This document shows positions 1 through 6,803 of a DNA stretch of 32,424 nt, in pieces. Every line of letters starts with the position of its first letter. The stretch's first letter is position 1. The notes beneath the pieces were generated by a model. That model made no database searches. It was given only the letters and a program-made list of their open reading frames with translations, and was not told the origin of the DNA. Origin of the DNA: Candidatus Rifleibacteriota bacterium (GTDB lineage: Bacteria > Riflebacteria > Ozemobacteria > Ozemobacterales > Ozemobacteraceae); NCBI GenBank assembly GCA_029564115.1, contig JAKQQP010000509.1, positions 1 through 32,424 of the forward strand, in the 5' to 3' direction. A program made the translations under genes and the position numbers.

Positions 1-126
1 TATATTTCAAGATTCAACGTTACTTGAATTACACTACCTTAAGCAGTGTCTCAAAGGATCTCGTTTTTCAACAAGACCCGCTTGGCGTCATAATTAAAGT
101 CTTTCGATCTTATTCTCAATGAGCTT

Positions 127-142
127 CGGGCTTTTTGGCCCG
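127..142 (-). other. Small GC hairpin in putative leader RNA
   Basis: A 5-bp perfect stem (CGGGC / GCCCG) closes a six-base loop in an otherwise GC-rich block. It lies about 20-30 bases downstream of the leftward promoter at 164-192, so it would be near the 5' end of that transcript. No T-tract follows on either strand, so it is not a simple terminator. Confidence 0.35.
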
Positions 143-163
143 CCCCGCCGTGGCAGGAAGTTC

Positions 164-192
164 ATATTATCAAATCAATTTAAAAGTGTCAA
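164..192 (-). promoter_or_regulatory. Near-consensus sigma70 promoter reading leftwards out of the window
   Basis: On the minus strand, TTGACA (192-187) is followed by a 17-base spacer and TAATAT (169-164). This is the best -35/-10 pair in the window. It lies downstream of xdhC and points away from it, so it must serve something to the left. No ORF with a ribosome binding site starts between it and the window edge, and the first transcribed bases are GC-rich. A stable RNA (rRNA or tRNA operon) is a reasonable guess, not shown by the sequence. Confidence 0.6.
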
Positions 193-217
193 CTAGTTTT
201 TATAATTATTTTTCTGG

Positions 218-1012
218 TTAATTATCGAGCGAAAATCTGATGGTTTTGCCATTGCGAAAAGCAACGATCTGGGCAAGAATTTCGACAGCGATTTCTTCAG
301 GTGAAGTGCTACCGAGATTGAGACCGATCGGCGCGAACAGACTCTCGACACGAGCCGTATCATACTTCTCAGACAACGCCCGCTTCATTTCGACCATTTT
401 CTTGGCAGAACATATCAGGCCAACATAAGCAGCATCGTAACAAAGCACTTTCTCGAGCACTTCTTTATCTTTGAGGTGGCCTGGAGTAGTCACCACCACA
501 TGGCAGCGCCGGTCTATCTGCAGCTGTTCAACTGCCTCCTGGTATGGCCGGCAAACCACCTCTATCGAATCTGAAAAAAGCTTTGAGTCTGCATATTCAG
601 GCCGTTCGTCAATGAGGGAAACCTGAAAACGCGCCAGATCAGCCATGCGTGCAAGAGCGCCACCGATATGGCCAGCGCCGAAAATCAACAATCTGGGTTC
701 ATGCATCTGCAGTTCGATAAACACCCTGACTTCGCCGCCACAGACCGGCTCATTGCTGCTCAGCGGATTTGCCAGGTTAAAAGTCAGAATACGTGAAGTT
801 CCGTTTTTAAAAAGCTCAACAGCGGCAACCCGTGTTCTTTCTTCATTCACACCACCGCCGACTGTACCAACCGTTGTGCCGTCACGATAAACAATCATTT
901 TCTGACCAACCGCACCTGGGCTGCTGCCAGTCGTCTCTATCACAGTACAAAGCACAAAGGGTTGATCTTTATTAAATGCTTCTTTCAATTCCTGAAAAAA
1001 TTCGGTTGCCAT
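218..1012 (-). CDS. XdhC/CoxI-family molybdoenzyme maturation protein
   Basis: XdhC-family proteins bind molybdenum cofactor, help sulfurate it and insert it into xanthine-dehydrogenase-type hydroxylases in the cytoplasm. The 264-residue product has the family's two parts: an N-terminal XdhC domain with the ETTGSSPG motif (26-33), the VGTVGGGVNEE stretch (48-58) and CGGEV (91-95), and a C-terminal Rossmann-like domain with GAGHIG (112-117) followed by an acidic ERPEYA segment. The ATG at 1012 is preferred because GAGGAAA sits just upstream; longer in-frame starts up to 1108 lack this and run through the promoter. It is monocistronic here: no molybdenum hydroxylase subunits or cofactor genes lie nearby, so its client must be elsewhere. 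The family call is secure from motifs; the client enzyme is unknown. Confidence 0.9.
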   Translation of the reverse strand: MATEFFQELKEAFNKDQPFVLCTVIETTGSSPGAVGQKMIVYRDGTTVGTVGGGVNEERTRVAAVELFKNGTSRILTFNLANPLSSNEPVCGGEVRVFIELQMHEPRLLIFGAGHIGGALARMADLARFQVSLIDERPEYADSKLFSDSIEVVCRPYQEAVEQLQIDRRCHVVVTTPGHLKDKEVLEKVLCYDAAYVGLICSAKKMVEMKRALSEKYDTARVESLFAPIGLNLGSTSPEEIAVEILAQIVAFRNGKTIRFSLDN

Positions 1013-1040
1013 AGTTTCCTCGATTGAAAATTTGAGCTTC

Positions 1041-1069
1041 ATTATCTGAAGAATTGTGTTTTTTTTCAA
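1041..1069 (-). promoter_or_regulatory. Promoter for the xdhC-like gene
   Basis: Minus-strand TTGAAA (1069-1064), 17-base spacer, GATAAT (1046-1041). Transcription would start about 20 bases before the ATG at 1012, leaving room for the GAGGAAA ribosome binding site. This supports the shorter start for the gene. Confidence 0.55.
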
Positions 1070-1110
1070 CCTATTTAGTTGCAAACCACTGGCGACAGGT
1101 ATTTTCAAAC

Positions 1111-1139
1111 TTTAAAAAAACGAAATTCTGGTGTATACT
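1111..1139 (+). promoter_or_regulatory. Promoter for the mgtC-like gene
   Basis: TTTAAA (1111-1116), 17-base spacer, TATACT (1134-1139). The predicted transcript starts near 1146, about 27 bases before the ATG at 1173. The short leader leaves no room for a magnesium-sensing riboswitch of the kind found before some mgtC genes. Confidence 0.5.
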
Positions 1140-1172
1140 CGCCGAATTACAGTTTTATCCGGAGAATTCAGA

Positions 1173-1841
1173 ATGTTAAGCGAATTCGAAATTATTTTCC
1201 GTTTAGTCTTTTCCGCTTTTCTTGGGGGACTGGTGGGCTTTGAGCGCGAAACGCACAGCCAGCCGGCGGGCTTAAGAACCCACGTCATTCTCTCAATCGG
1301 ATCGACGGTCGCTATGATTTTATCTACAAACCTGGCTGTCAAATTTCATGCGGTAACTACCAATGGTGACCCAGAAAGAATTGCTGCGCAGGTAATCTCT
1401 GGAATTGGCTTTCTCGGTGCTGGCGCAATTTTTCGCTACGGCTCGGGAGTCAAGGGCCTGACAACCGCCGCCAGCCTCTGGACAACCGCCATAATCGGGC
1501 TGGCAATTGGCGCTGGCGATCTGTCACTGAGCATTGCCTCAACATGCCTGGTGCTTTTTGTTCTTGTCGGCCTCGACATCTTCGAGAAAAAGTTTTTGCA
1601 GGGCAGCAGCACCAGAATCGTTTATATCAAGGGACACGACCGCCCCTGGTTCATAAGGGAAATAAAGGATCTGCTTACCAGGTTCGGCATCTCGATCAAA
1701 TCAGTAAGCTTTTCCAAAGACATACAAAACAATCTCATCGAAATCGAAAGCATCTCGAAAATTCTTCTTGAACAGGACATGGACGCAATTATTGCCGAAT
1801 TCTCAAAAATTGAGGGAGTAACAAGCTTCAAGATAAACTGA
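1173..1841 (+). CDS. MgtC/SapB-family inner-membrane protein
   Basis: MgtC-like membrane proteins are linked to growth at low magnesium, membrane potential and F-type ATPase control; the exact role differs between members. The 222-residue product shows the family signatures in order: GGLVGFERE near residues 18-26, PAGLRTHVILSIGS just after, the core RIAAQVISGIGFLGAGAIF, then VKGLTTAASLWTTAIIG. About four to five hydrophobic segments fill the first ~140 residues, and a soluble ~80-residue tail resembles the C-terminal ACT-like domain of longer MgtC proteins. The ATG at 1173 is chosen because GGAG lies 9-12 bases upstream; an in-frame upstream start at 1131 lies within the promoter. The gene stands alone, has its own promoter and ends in a strong terminator. 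Confidence 0.9.
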   Translation: MLSEFEIIFRLVFSAFLGGLVGFERETHSQPAGLRTHVILSIGSTVAMILSTNLAVKFHAVTTNGDPERIAAQVISGIGFLGAGAIFRYGSGVKGLTTAASLWTTAIIGLAIGAGDLSLSIASTCLVLFVLVGLDIFEKKFLQGSSTRIVYIKGHDRPWFIREIKDLLTRFGISIKSVSFSKDIQNNLIEIESISKILLEQDMDAIIAEFSKIEGVTSFKIN

Positions 1842-1857
1842 GACAAATTTTCAGAAT

Positions 1858-1890
1858 AAAAAACCCCGACCCTCTCATCGGGGTTTTTTA
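1858..1890 (+). terminator. Rho-independent terminator of the mgtC-like gene
   Basis: AAACCCCGA (1861-1869) pairs with TCGGGGTTT (1878-1886) around an 8-base loop and is followed by a T-rich tail (TTTTTTATTTTTT). It begins about 15 bases after the mgtC stop codon. The flanking A and T runs make it potentially active in both directions, but only the plus-strand gene ends here. Confidence 0.9.
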
Positions 1891-1964
1891 TTTTTTCGGG
1901 TTAAAGTTTGGCCGCCGGGCGCCGATAGTTTTCCTGTAATAAAGAAAATCGAACCGGAGGCAAC

Positions 1965-3167
1965 ATGAGCGCCCTAGCCCTACTGAACAACATAACGACC
2001 GAAGCAGACCATCTGATCACTCCGCTTGGTCCCGTGCCAAAGTATTGCAACGAATTCTGGACAGCAAAACAGCGCCAAATGCATTCTCTACACTACGCCA
2101 ATTCTTACAGAGCCTCATTCAAGCCAGAATTGCCGGAATTCTTTATTTCAAAATACACCCGCCCCGGCGACACCATAGGTGACCCATTCGGCGGGCGCGG
2201 CACCACAGTTCTTCAGGCAGCTCTGATGAACCGCAAAGGCTGCAGCAACGATGTAAACCCGCTTTCTGAGCGACTGGCCTTCCCCAAACTCAATCCAGTC
2301 AGCATTGATGAAATAAGCGAAAGACTTGAAAAAATCGATCTCACAAAAGAAGTCGATTTGAGCAACGAAGAAGACATGTCGATGTTCTACCACCCCGACA
2401 CTTACCGAGAAATAATCAATCTGCGCAATTACCTGCGCAACAACCGCGACAACATCGACCGTTTCATCGAAATGACTGCGCTGTCCAGACTGCACGGCCA
2501 CTCCAATGGCTTCTTTTCGGCTTATTCTTTCCCGCAGATATCCATACCCAAAGTCAATCAGGCGAAAATCAACCTGACTCGCGGCATTGAACCAGATTAC
2601 CGCGAAATCAAGTCACGCATTCTGAAAAAAGCAAAAACCACCCTCAAAAGCGGCGGCCTCAACGATCTGCAGCGCCTGGCCAGGCTTCACAAACTTACTA
2701 CCGGTGATTCACGCGACCTCAAGGGCTGGGAATCAGAAAGCGTCAATCTTGTCGTCACCTCTCCCCCCTTCCTCAACCAGGTCGACTATGTACAAGACAC
2801 CTGGATCGAAAACTGGTTTTGCGATATTCCACGCGAAGAGGTCGAAGGTCGAATCGTTCAGACTCCCGATCTTGAAAAATGGACTGATTTCATTTCAGCG
2901 ACCCTCTCTGAACTGCACCGGGTATTAGTCAGCGGTGGCCTGGTAGCGATGGAAGTTGGCGAAGTCAGATATCAGGGCGTTATTCTGAATCTCGACGAGA
3001 TTCTGGTAAACCTGACCTGTTCAAAAGCATATAACATGCATCAATTCAGAGTCAGAGAAGTATACGTACAAAGCCAGCAATTCACCAAACTCGCGAACTG
3101 CTTCAAGGTCGAGAACAACAAACTTGGCACCAACACCAACCGCATCGTTCTCATGGAAAAAATCTGA
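1965..3167 (+). CDS. Orphan DNA methyltransferase (N6-adenine/N4-cytosine type)
   Basis: The 400-residue product carries the two core motifs of amino-methylating DNA methyltransferases. The AdoMet-binding motif DPFGGRGTT is at 73-81, and the catalytic TSPPF motif at 265-269 (an S/T-PP-Y/F form commonly seen in N4-cytosine enzymes). The AdoMet motif comes first and about 185 residues separate the two, which fits an alpha-like order with target-recognition sequence in between. A conserved-looking N-terminal block (YCNEFWTAKQRQMHSLHY, 27-44) precedes motif I. The start has a strong GGAGG 8-9 bases upstream. There is no restriction endonuclease gene on either side, so it is probably a solitary methyltransferase acting on the chromosome. 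A structured-RNA substrate cannot be fully excluded because SPPY/F motifs also occur in RNA methylases. Confidence 0.85.
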   Translation: MSALALLNNITTEADHLITPLGPVPKYCNEFWTAKQRQMHSLHYANSYRASFKPELPEFFISKYTRPGDTIGDPFGGRGTTVLQAALMNRKGCSNDVNPLSERLAFPKLNPVSIDEISERLEKIDLTKEVDLSNEEDMSMFYHPDTYREIINLRNYLRNNRDNIDRFIEMTALSRLHGHSNGFFSAYSFPQISIPKVNQAKINLTRGIEPDYREIKSRILKKAKTTLKSGGLNDLQRLARLHKLTTGDSRDLKGWESESVNLVVTSPPFLNQVDYVQDTWIENWFCDIPREEVEGRIVQTPDLEKWTDFISATLSELHRVLVSGGLVAMEVGEVRYQGVILNLDEILVNLTCSKAYNMHQFRVREVYVQSQQFTKLANCFKVENNKLGTNTNRIVLMEKI

Positions 3168-3232
3168 GCAGAACGACAGGGAACTTTAAAAAACGGTAAA
3201 CAGCGAATAAAGAAATAATCAGGAGGCAACTT

Positions 3233-3721
3233 ATGCGTATCACTCCCTTAGACATCTATCAAAGAGAATTCTCACGCAAAAACATTGGCGGGCTCGACGA
3301 AAACGAGGTGTACGGTTTCCTCAAAAAGGTTGGCCGCGAATACGAATCACTCTATGCAGAGAACAAATCACTGAAAGACCAGGCTCAGCGGTTGACCGGG
3401 CAAATGGAAGACTACCTGGAACTTGAAAAAACCCTCAAACAAACACTGATTTCGGCTCAGAAAACTTCTGGCGATATGAAAGACAACGCCGAAAAAGAAG
3501 CCGAACTGATTGTCAAAGAAGCAGAGCTTCAGTCTGAGCGAATCCTCGACGAAGCCAGAAGCGAAGCAGAAATGATAGCCAAAGAAATTCGTGAACTCAA
3601 AAAACAGAAACGCATGCTCAAAGTTGAATTGAGAACCGTTCTTGAATCTTATCTGGCAATGGTAAACGAAGAATCACCAGTATTTGGCCGTACAATCGAG
3701 CCCGTTGCCAAGGCCGCCTGA
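3233..3721 (+). CDS. DivIVA-domain coiled-coil protein
   Basis: DivIVA-family proteins bind curved or polar membrane through an N-terminal domain and recruit division, cell-wall or polarity factors through coiled coils. The first ~45 residues match the family: TPLDIYQREFSRK, then GLDENEVYGFLKKVGREYESL and an EN pair. Residues ~40-145 are strongly heptad-like, rich in E, K, A and L with few helix breakers, so a long parallel coiled coil is expected. At 162 residues it is a typical short DivIVA. AGGAGG lies 6-11 bases before the ATG. It is the first gene of a tight operon with a YggU-family gene and a small membrane protein, an arrangement like that around DivIVA paralogues in other phyla. The domain call is secure; the partners and localisation are inferred. 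Confidence 0.9.
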   Translation: MRITPLDIYQREFSRKNIGGLDENEVYGFLKKVGREYESLYAENKSLKDQAQRLTGQMEDYLELEKTLKQTLISAQKTSGDMKDNAEKEAELIVKEAELQSERILDEARSEAEMIAKEIRELKKQKRMLKVELRTVLESYLAMVNEESPVFGRTIEPVAKAA

Positions 3722-3726
3722 TTAGA

Positions 3727-4050
3727 ATGGGTGCTGCTGACTGTGTTAAAGACTCCCCAAAAGGGGCGCTGATTTCGGTGCTTGCCGTACCCAGGTCGTC
3801 GCGCACGGAAATAATTGACATACAGCAGGAACGTTGTAGAATAAAAGTCAAGGCCGCGCCGGTCGACGGCGAGGCCAATGCCGCGTTGACAGATGCGCTT
3901 GCCAGAATATTCTCGATTCCTAAAAAATCGGTGGTTCTGGTGCGTGGCCAGAGCGGCAAGCAAAAAACATTTCTTTTGTCAGGTTTGCGAAGTGATGAGG
4001 TTTGCAGTATCATCGAGAAAGTAATCTCTGAAAAGGGCGGCAGTAAATGA
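3727..4050 (+). CDS. YggU/DUF167 family protein
   Basis: A 107-residue member of the YggU (DUF167) family of small basic alpha/beta proteins of unknown biochemical function. The hallmark is KVKAAPVDGEANAALTDALA (residues ~39-58), followed by VVLVRGQSGKQKTFLL. The ATG lies five bases after the divIVA stop codon with no clear ribosome binding site, so translation is probably coupled to divIVA. The 3' end overlaps the next gene by four bases (ATGA). YggU genes often sit beside divIVA or yggT genes, so the context supports the call but does not reveal a function. Confidence 0.88.
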   Translation: MGAADCVKDSPKGALISVLAVPRSSRTEIIDIQQERCRIKVKAAPVDGEANAALTDALARIFSIPKKSVVLVRGQSGKQKTFLLSGLRSDEVCSIIEKVISEKGGSK

Positions 4051-4502
4051 GAATTAACAAGTGGCTCTGGGGCCTGTGGGTAGCAATGATCCTTTCGATG
4101 CTGATGCGACAGCGTGTCGACACTTACATGGTGGTGGCACTGATCATTCTTCCAATACTGATCGTTCTGCTGGACCTGCACGAAGAAATCGCCATTCTCA
4201 AAGAAGAAAACAAGCACCAGCGCAAATTCGTCATGGATCGCTACAACGTTCTGCAGGAACGCCTGACAGATGTGTCCAGCCAGGTTGAGAAGCGGCTGGT
4301 AGTTGATTTTGCTGAATTTGCCAAAAACAACCCCTCGCAGGAAAACAGCCTGCAGGCAATTTATCAACGCAACGAAACACGCCCGGGCCGCAAACTTAAA
4401 AAACGCCGCCGCCCCGCCGAACAACCCGAAAAATCTCCGATCGATTTCACCCAGGAAGCCCCCCGCCCGGAAAGCCCCGAAGGCGATTCCCTGGCAGGAT
4501 AA
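4047..4502 (+). CDS. Small membrane protein with coiled coil, function unknown
   Basis: A 151-residue protein that I do not recognise as a named family. Residues ~5-45 hold two closely spaced hydrophobic stretches (LWGLWVAMILSML and YMVVALIILPILIVLLDL) separated by RQRVDT, most simply a membrane hairpin. Residues ~47-90 form a charged heptad-like helix (EEIAILKEENKHQ and following), and the tail is basic then proline/acid rich (KKRRRPAEQPEK). It starts inside the stop codon of the YggU gene (ATGA overlap), so it is translationally coupled and belongs to the divIVA operon. The reading frame is open, codon use fits the neighbours and the overlap is tight, so the gene is probably real. A role with DivIVA at the membrane is only a guess from context. 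Confidence 0.75.
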   Translation: MRINKWLWGLWVAMILSMLMRQRVDTYMVVALIILPILIVLLDLHEEIAILKEENKHQRKFVMDRYNVLQERLTDVSSQVEKRLVVDFAEFAKNNPSQENSLQAIYQRNETRPGRKLKKRRRPAEQPEKSPIDFTQEAPRPESPEGDSLAG

Positions 4503-4544
4503 ATTTTAGCCGCCGGGGTCTGGCGTGGTGTACCATTTTTTCTT

Positions 4545-4550
4545 ATACTT
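4545..4550 (+). promoter_or_regulatory. Possible -10 element before the S1/P1-nuclease-like gene
   Basis: TATACT lies 34 bases before the ATG at 4584. The -35 region (TGGCGT, 17 bases upstream) is poor. Transcription from here would start near 4557. The gap after the divIVA operon and the change of function make a separate promoter plausible. Confidence 0.3.
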
Positions 4551-4583
4551 TCCTTATAAGTTTTATGTAAGGAAACCAGAAAA

Positions 4584-5378
4584 ATGAAAAGCACCAGAGT
4601 ATTGATTATTGCCGTTGCATTATTTCTGGCTGGTTCAGCGAATGCTTACGCATGGGGCAGCAAGGTTCACGCCAAAATTGTTTCTGATGCATACCATATT
4701 ATGCCTCAGGCATTCAGAGAGTTTCTTGGCGAAGTAACAAAACCAACCGTAAAAAAACCGGCGCTGAGTCCTTTGATGACTGCAAGTGTCGAGCCCGACC
4801 GTGTTCTAAAAGACTTTGGCAATCACGTTTTTCATATTCAGGGCAGTTCGATGGGCAAAGGCCCGTTTCATGTCGAAGCACTGGTGAACGAAGTTGCAAC
4901 CATGATCCAGAAAAAGCAGACCAGACGCGACATAATTCAAAAACTCGGCTGGATCGGCCACTATGCCGCCGACCTGGTGCAGCCTCTGCACACCGGTTCG
5001 AGTCTCGACGAAACCATCGAAGAAAAAAGCTATCACTCGGCAACAGAGCGCGATGCCGACAAGTATCTCTTGAATTATGGTGTCAATTTTGACGGCTGCA
5101 ACAACCTGCAGCGCATCAGCGCCAGAATGATCTACGAAGCTCTCTGGGCCAACCAGCACTATGACGCTCTCGAACAGGCTTACACCCGCGGTGGCCGCTA
5201 CCCCGAAGTTAAAAACATCATCGCCAGCTGTTATTCAAGAGCGGTCAACAACGTTGTCGATCTCTGGTATACGGCCTGGGTAAAAGCCGGCGGCAAAGTT
5301 CTGCCCAGTGACAGCAAACCAAAATATTTCCCGCCGGTCAAAAAGTTTCATTTCTCAGAAACGAACATAGAGCCATAA
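4584..5378 (+). CDS. Exported S1/P1-nuclease / zinc-dependent phospholipase C-like enzyme
   Basis: This superfamily contains trinuclear-zinc phosphoesterases: S1/P1 nucleases and bacterial phospholipases C. A signal peptide (1-23, ending AYA) leaves a mature protein that begins with Trp24. That is diagnostic, because the free N-terminal Trp is itself a zinc ligand in the family. Known P1 spacing is W1-H6 and H116-D120-H126; here W24-H29 and H126-D130-H136 match exactly, within GHYAADLVQPLHTG. H84 fits the middle His ligand, and H151/E155 keep the last His-x3-acid spacing, with Glu as in phospholipase C rather than Asp as in P1. Length (264) is usual. A GGA-containing ribosome binding site precedes the ATG. 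The substrate, nucleic acid or phospholipid, cannot be decided from sequence alone. Confidence 0.85.
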   Translation: MKSTRVLIIAVALFLAGSANAYAWGSKVHAKIVSDAYHIMPQAFREFLGEVTKPTVKKPALSPLMTASVEPDRVLKDFGNHVFHIQGSSMGKGPFHVEALVNEVATMIQKKQTRRDIIQKLGWIGHYAADLVQPLHTGSSLDETIEEKSYHSATERDADKYLLNYGVNFDGCNNLQRISARMIYEALWANQHYDALEQAYTRGGRYPEVKNIIASCYSRAVNNVVDLWYTAWVKAGGKVLPSDSKPKYFPPVKKFHFSETNIEP

Positions 5379-5408
5379 AAATTAAAGCCAGCTTTCGCCG
5401 GCTTTATA
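5379..5408 (-). terminator. Terminator of the TPR/HEAT operon (may also act on the plus strand)
   Basis: On the minus strand AAAGCCGGC and GCTGGCTTT pair over nine positions (one G-U) around a stable GAAA tetraloop (hairpin 5384-5405), followed by TTTAATTTTTA. It lies about 25 bases past the HEAT-gene stop. Read on the plus strand the G-U becomes an A-C mismatch and the T-tail is poor, so it favours the minus-strand operon, although it also sits right after the plus-strand enzyme gene. Confidence 0.75.
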
Positions 5409-5428
5409 GCTGCACAAAACCCTTCCGG

Positions 5429-6784
5429 TCAAGCCGGCGGGCGTGACAAGCCCAGCAACAGACTGGTTGCCATCTCAGAAACTTCAGAACCAGAACGGCT
5501 TTGCAATAGCAGTTTCTCTATGGCAACAGAATCATCTGCCAATCCAAAAGCGAAAGCGCAAACGATCTGCTGATCAGAGCTGCCATAATTCATAAGGTTA
5601 CGCAGCACTGATTTGCCGCGGTCACCGAAAGCCAGCAGCGAAATCGCCGCCATTTTCCTCACCATCCAGGAAACATCGGAAGTCAGAACTTCGAGATTGC
5701 GGGTCATCTGGAATAGTTTAAGCTTGCCGCACAGGTATGCACCCGCTGAACGACAGAACTCATTGGGTGAAACCAGCATTTTTTCGATATCGCCCACGTT
5801 ATCGGTATAGCCCATAGCCCACAGAGTCTGAATACTGTCGGCCTGAACACGATGGTCAGAATCATCCTTCAGATCAGTTATTCTGGCTACAATTTCCTCG
5901 GGCAAGCAGCCAAACGTCTCATATTTTTTCTTCAGAGCCATAATAGCGTTGGCTCTGACGCGAGAATCCGGGGCTTCAAGACACTCACGCAGAAAGCTGA
6001 CGGTCTCGGGGCCGCCAAGTTCCCCAAGCGCTGAAACGATGGTGGCTCTGATCTTCTGGTTACCGGTATTGTTGAACAACTGCCGGAGTTCCGTCAAAGA
6101 ATCGACAGAACCAAGTTCAACCAGAGCATTGACAGCCGTAAGAACGATTACTTCCACCGAGCTTTTCAAAAGTTTGCGGATCGGATCGAGCGCGGCGAGC
6201 ACGTTAGCCCTCTTCAGGGCAAGAATCGCCACTCTGACGACTTCAGGGTCTTTGTCATCGAGAGCTTTGAGGAAAATGGGAACGAACTTCTCGTCCCAGC
6301 GCTTTTTCAGGAGCACGAGAGTGATCCAGCGCATTTCTGAGCCAAAGCGTTCGAAGTCGATGGCGAGCTTGGTAACGGCCTCAGGAAAGTCAAAGCAGCA
6401 GAGAGTCGCCAGGGCCAGCGGACGATAAGGGTGGGTCTCTTTGTCCATCATCTTTATCAGCGGCAAATAGACTGTCTGCCTGCCATTCTCATTCTGTCGG
6501 GCGTTTTCGTTGCTCACGAAAGTTATCATTTCCATAAGCGTCGAATGAAAAGCGCGAAGATTCTCGACAATCTGATCTCTGACGGTTTCCGATGGCATTT
6601 TTCTGATGTATTCGCTGATGCGCTCGACCGAAACCGGAAAAAGCTTACCCTTGATGAAGTCGATCACCTTGCGTTCGACCCTGAAGTTGCTCTCATCGAG
6701 GTTTCTCAATATCGAGACAGCAACGTCAGTTTGAAAACTGTCATAAGTTTCCAGCATACCTGTCATCACGGTTTTATCTATCAT
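5429..6784 (-). CDS. HEAT-repeat protein
   Basis: The 451-residue product is built of repeated helical pairs from about residue 130 to the end, with recurring patterns such as DKDPEVVRVAILALKR, SVEVIVLTAVNALVELGS and DSRVRANAIMALKK. This is the PxxxVRxxAxxAL signature of HEAT/PBS-lyase-type repeats, which are usually protein-binding scaffolds. The first ~130 residues are a different helical region. No signal peptide is seen, so a cytoplasmic location is likely. The ATG at 6784 is chosen because it follows AAAGG and lies 19 bases after the stop of the giant TPR gene; a longer frame to 6964 would overlap that gene by 160 bases. It is the last gene of that operon. A functional link with the TPR protein is inferred from the operon only. 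Confidence 0.85.
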   Translation of the reverse strand: MIDKTVMTGMLETYDSFQTDVAVSILRNLDESNFRVERKVIDFIKGKLFPVSVERISEYIRKMPSETVRDQIVENLRAFHSTLMEMITFVSNENARQNENGRQTVYLPLIKMMDKETHPYRPLALATLCCFDFPEAVTKLAIDFERFGSEMRWITLVLLKKRWDEKFVPIFLKALDDKDPEVVRVAILALKRANVLAALDPIRKLLKSSVEVIVLTAVNALVELGSVDSLTELRQLFNNTGNQKIRATIVSALGELGGPETVSFLRECLEAPDSRVRANAIMALKKKYETFGCLPEEIVARITDLKDDSDHRVQADSIQTLWAMGYTDNVGDIEKMLVSPNEFCRSAGAYLCGKLKLFQMTRNLEVLTSDVSWMVRKMAAISLLAFGDRGKSVLRNLMNYGSSDQQIVCAFAFGLADDSVAIEKLLLQSRSGSEVSEMATSLLLGLSRPPA

Positions 6785-6803
6785 GTAAAAATACCTTTCG
6801 GAG

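Noticed and set aside
3618..4424. 268-residue minus-strand frame opposite the divIVA operon
   Set aside because: It is antisense to three genes with clear motifs or tight coupling, and its own translation shows no family signature.
1911..4519. Repeated GCCGCCGGG upstream of the methyltransferase (1911) and the S1/P1-like enzyme (4510)
   Set aside because: Only nine bases are shared, spacing to the start codon differs (54 and 74), and there is no symmetry; chance is sufficient in GC-rich spacers.
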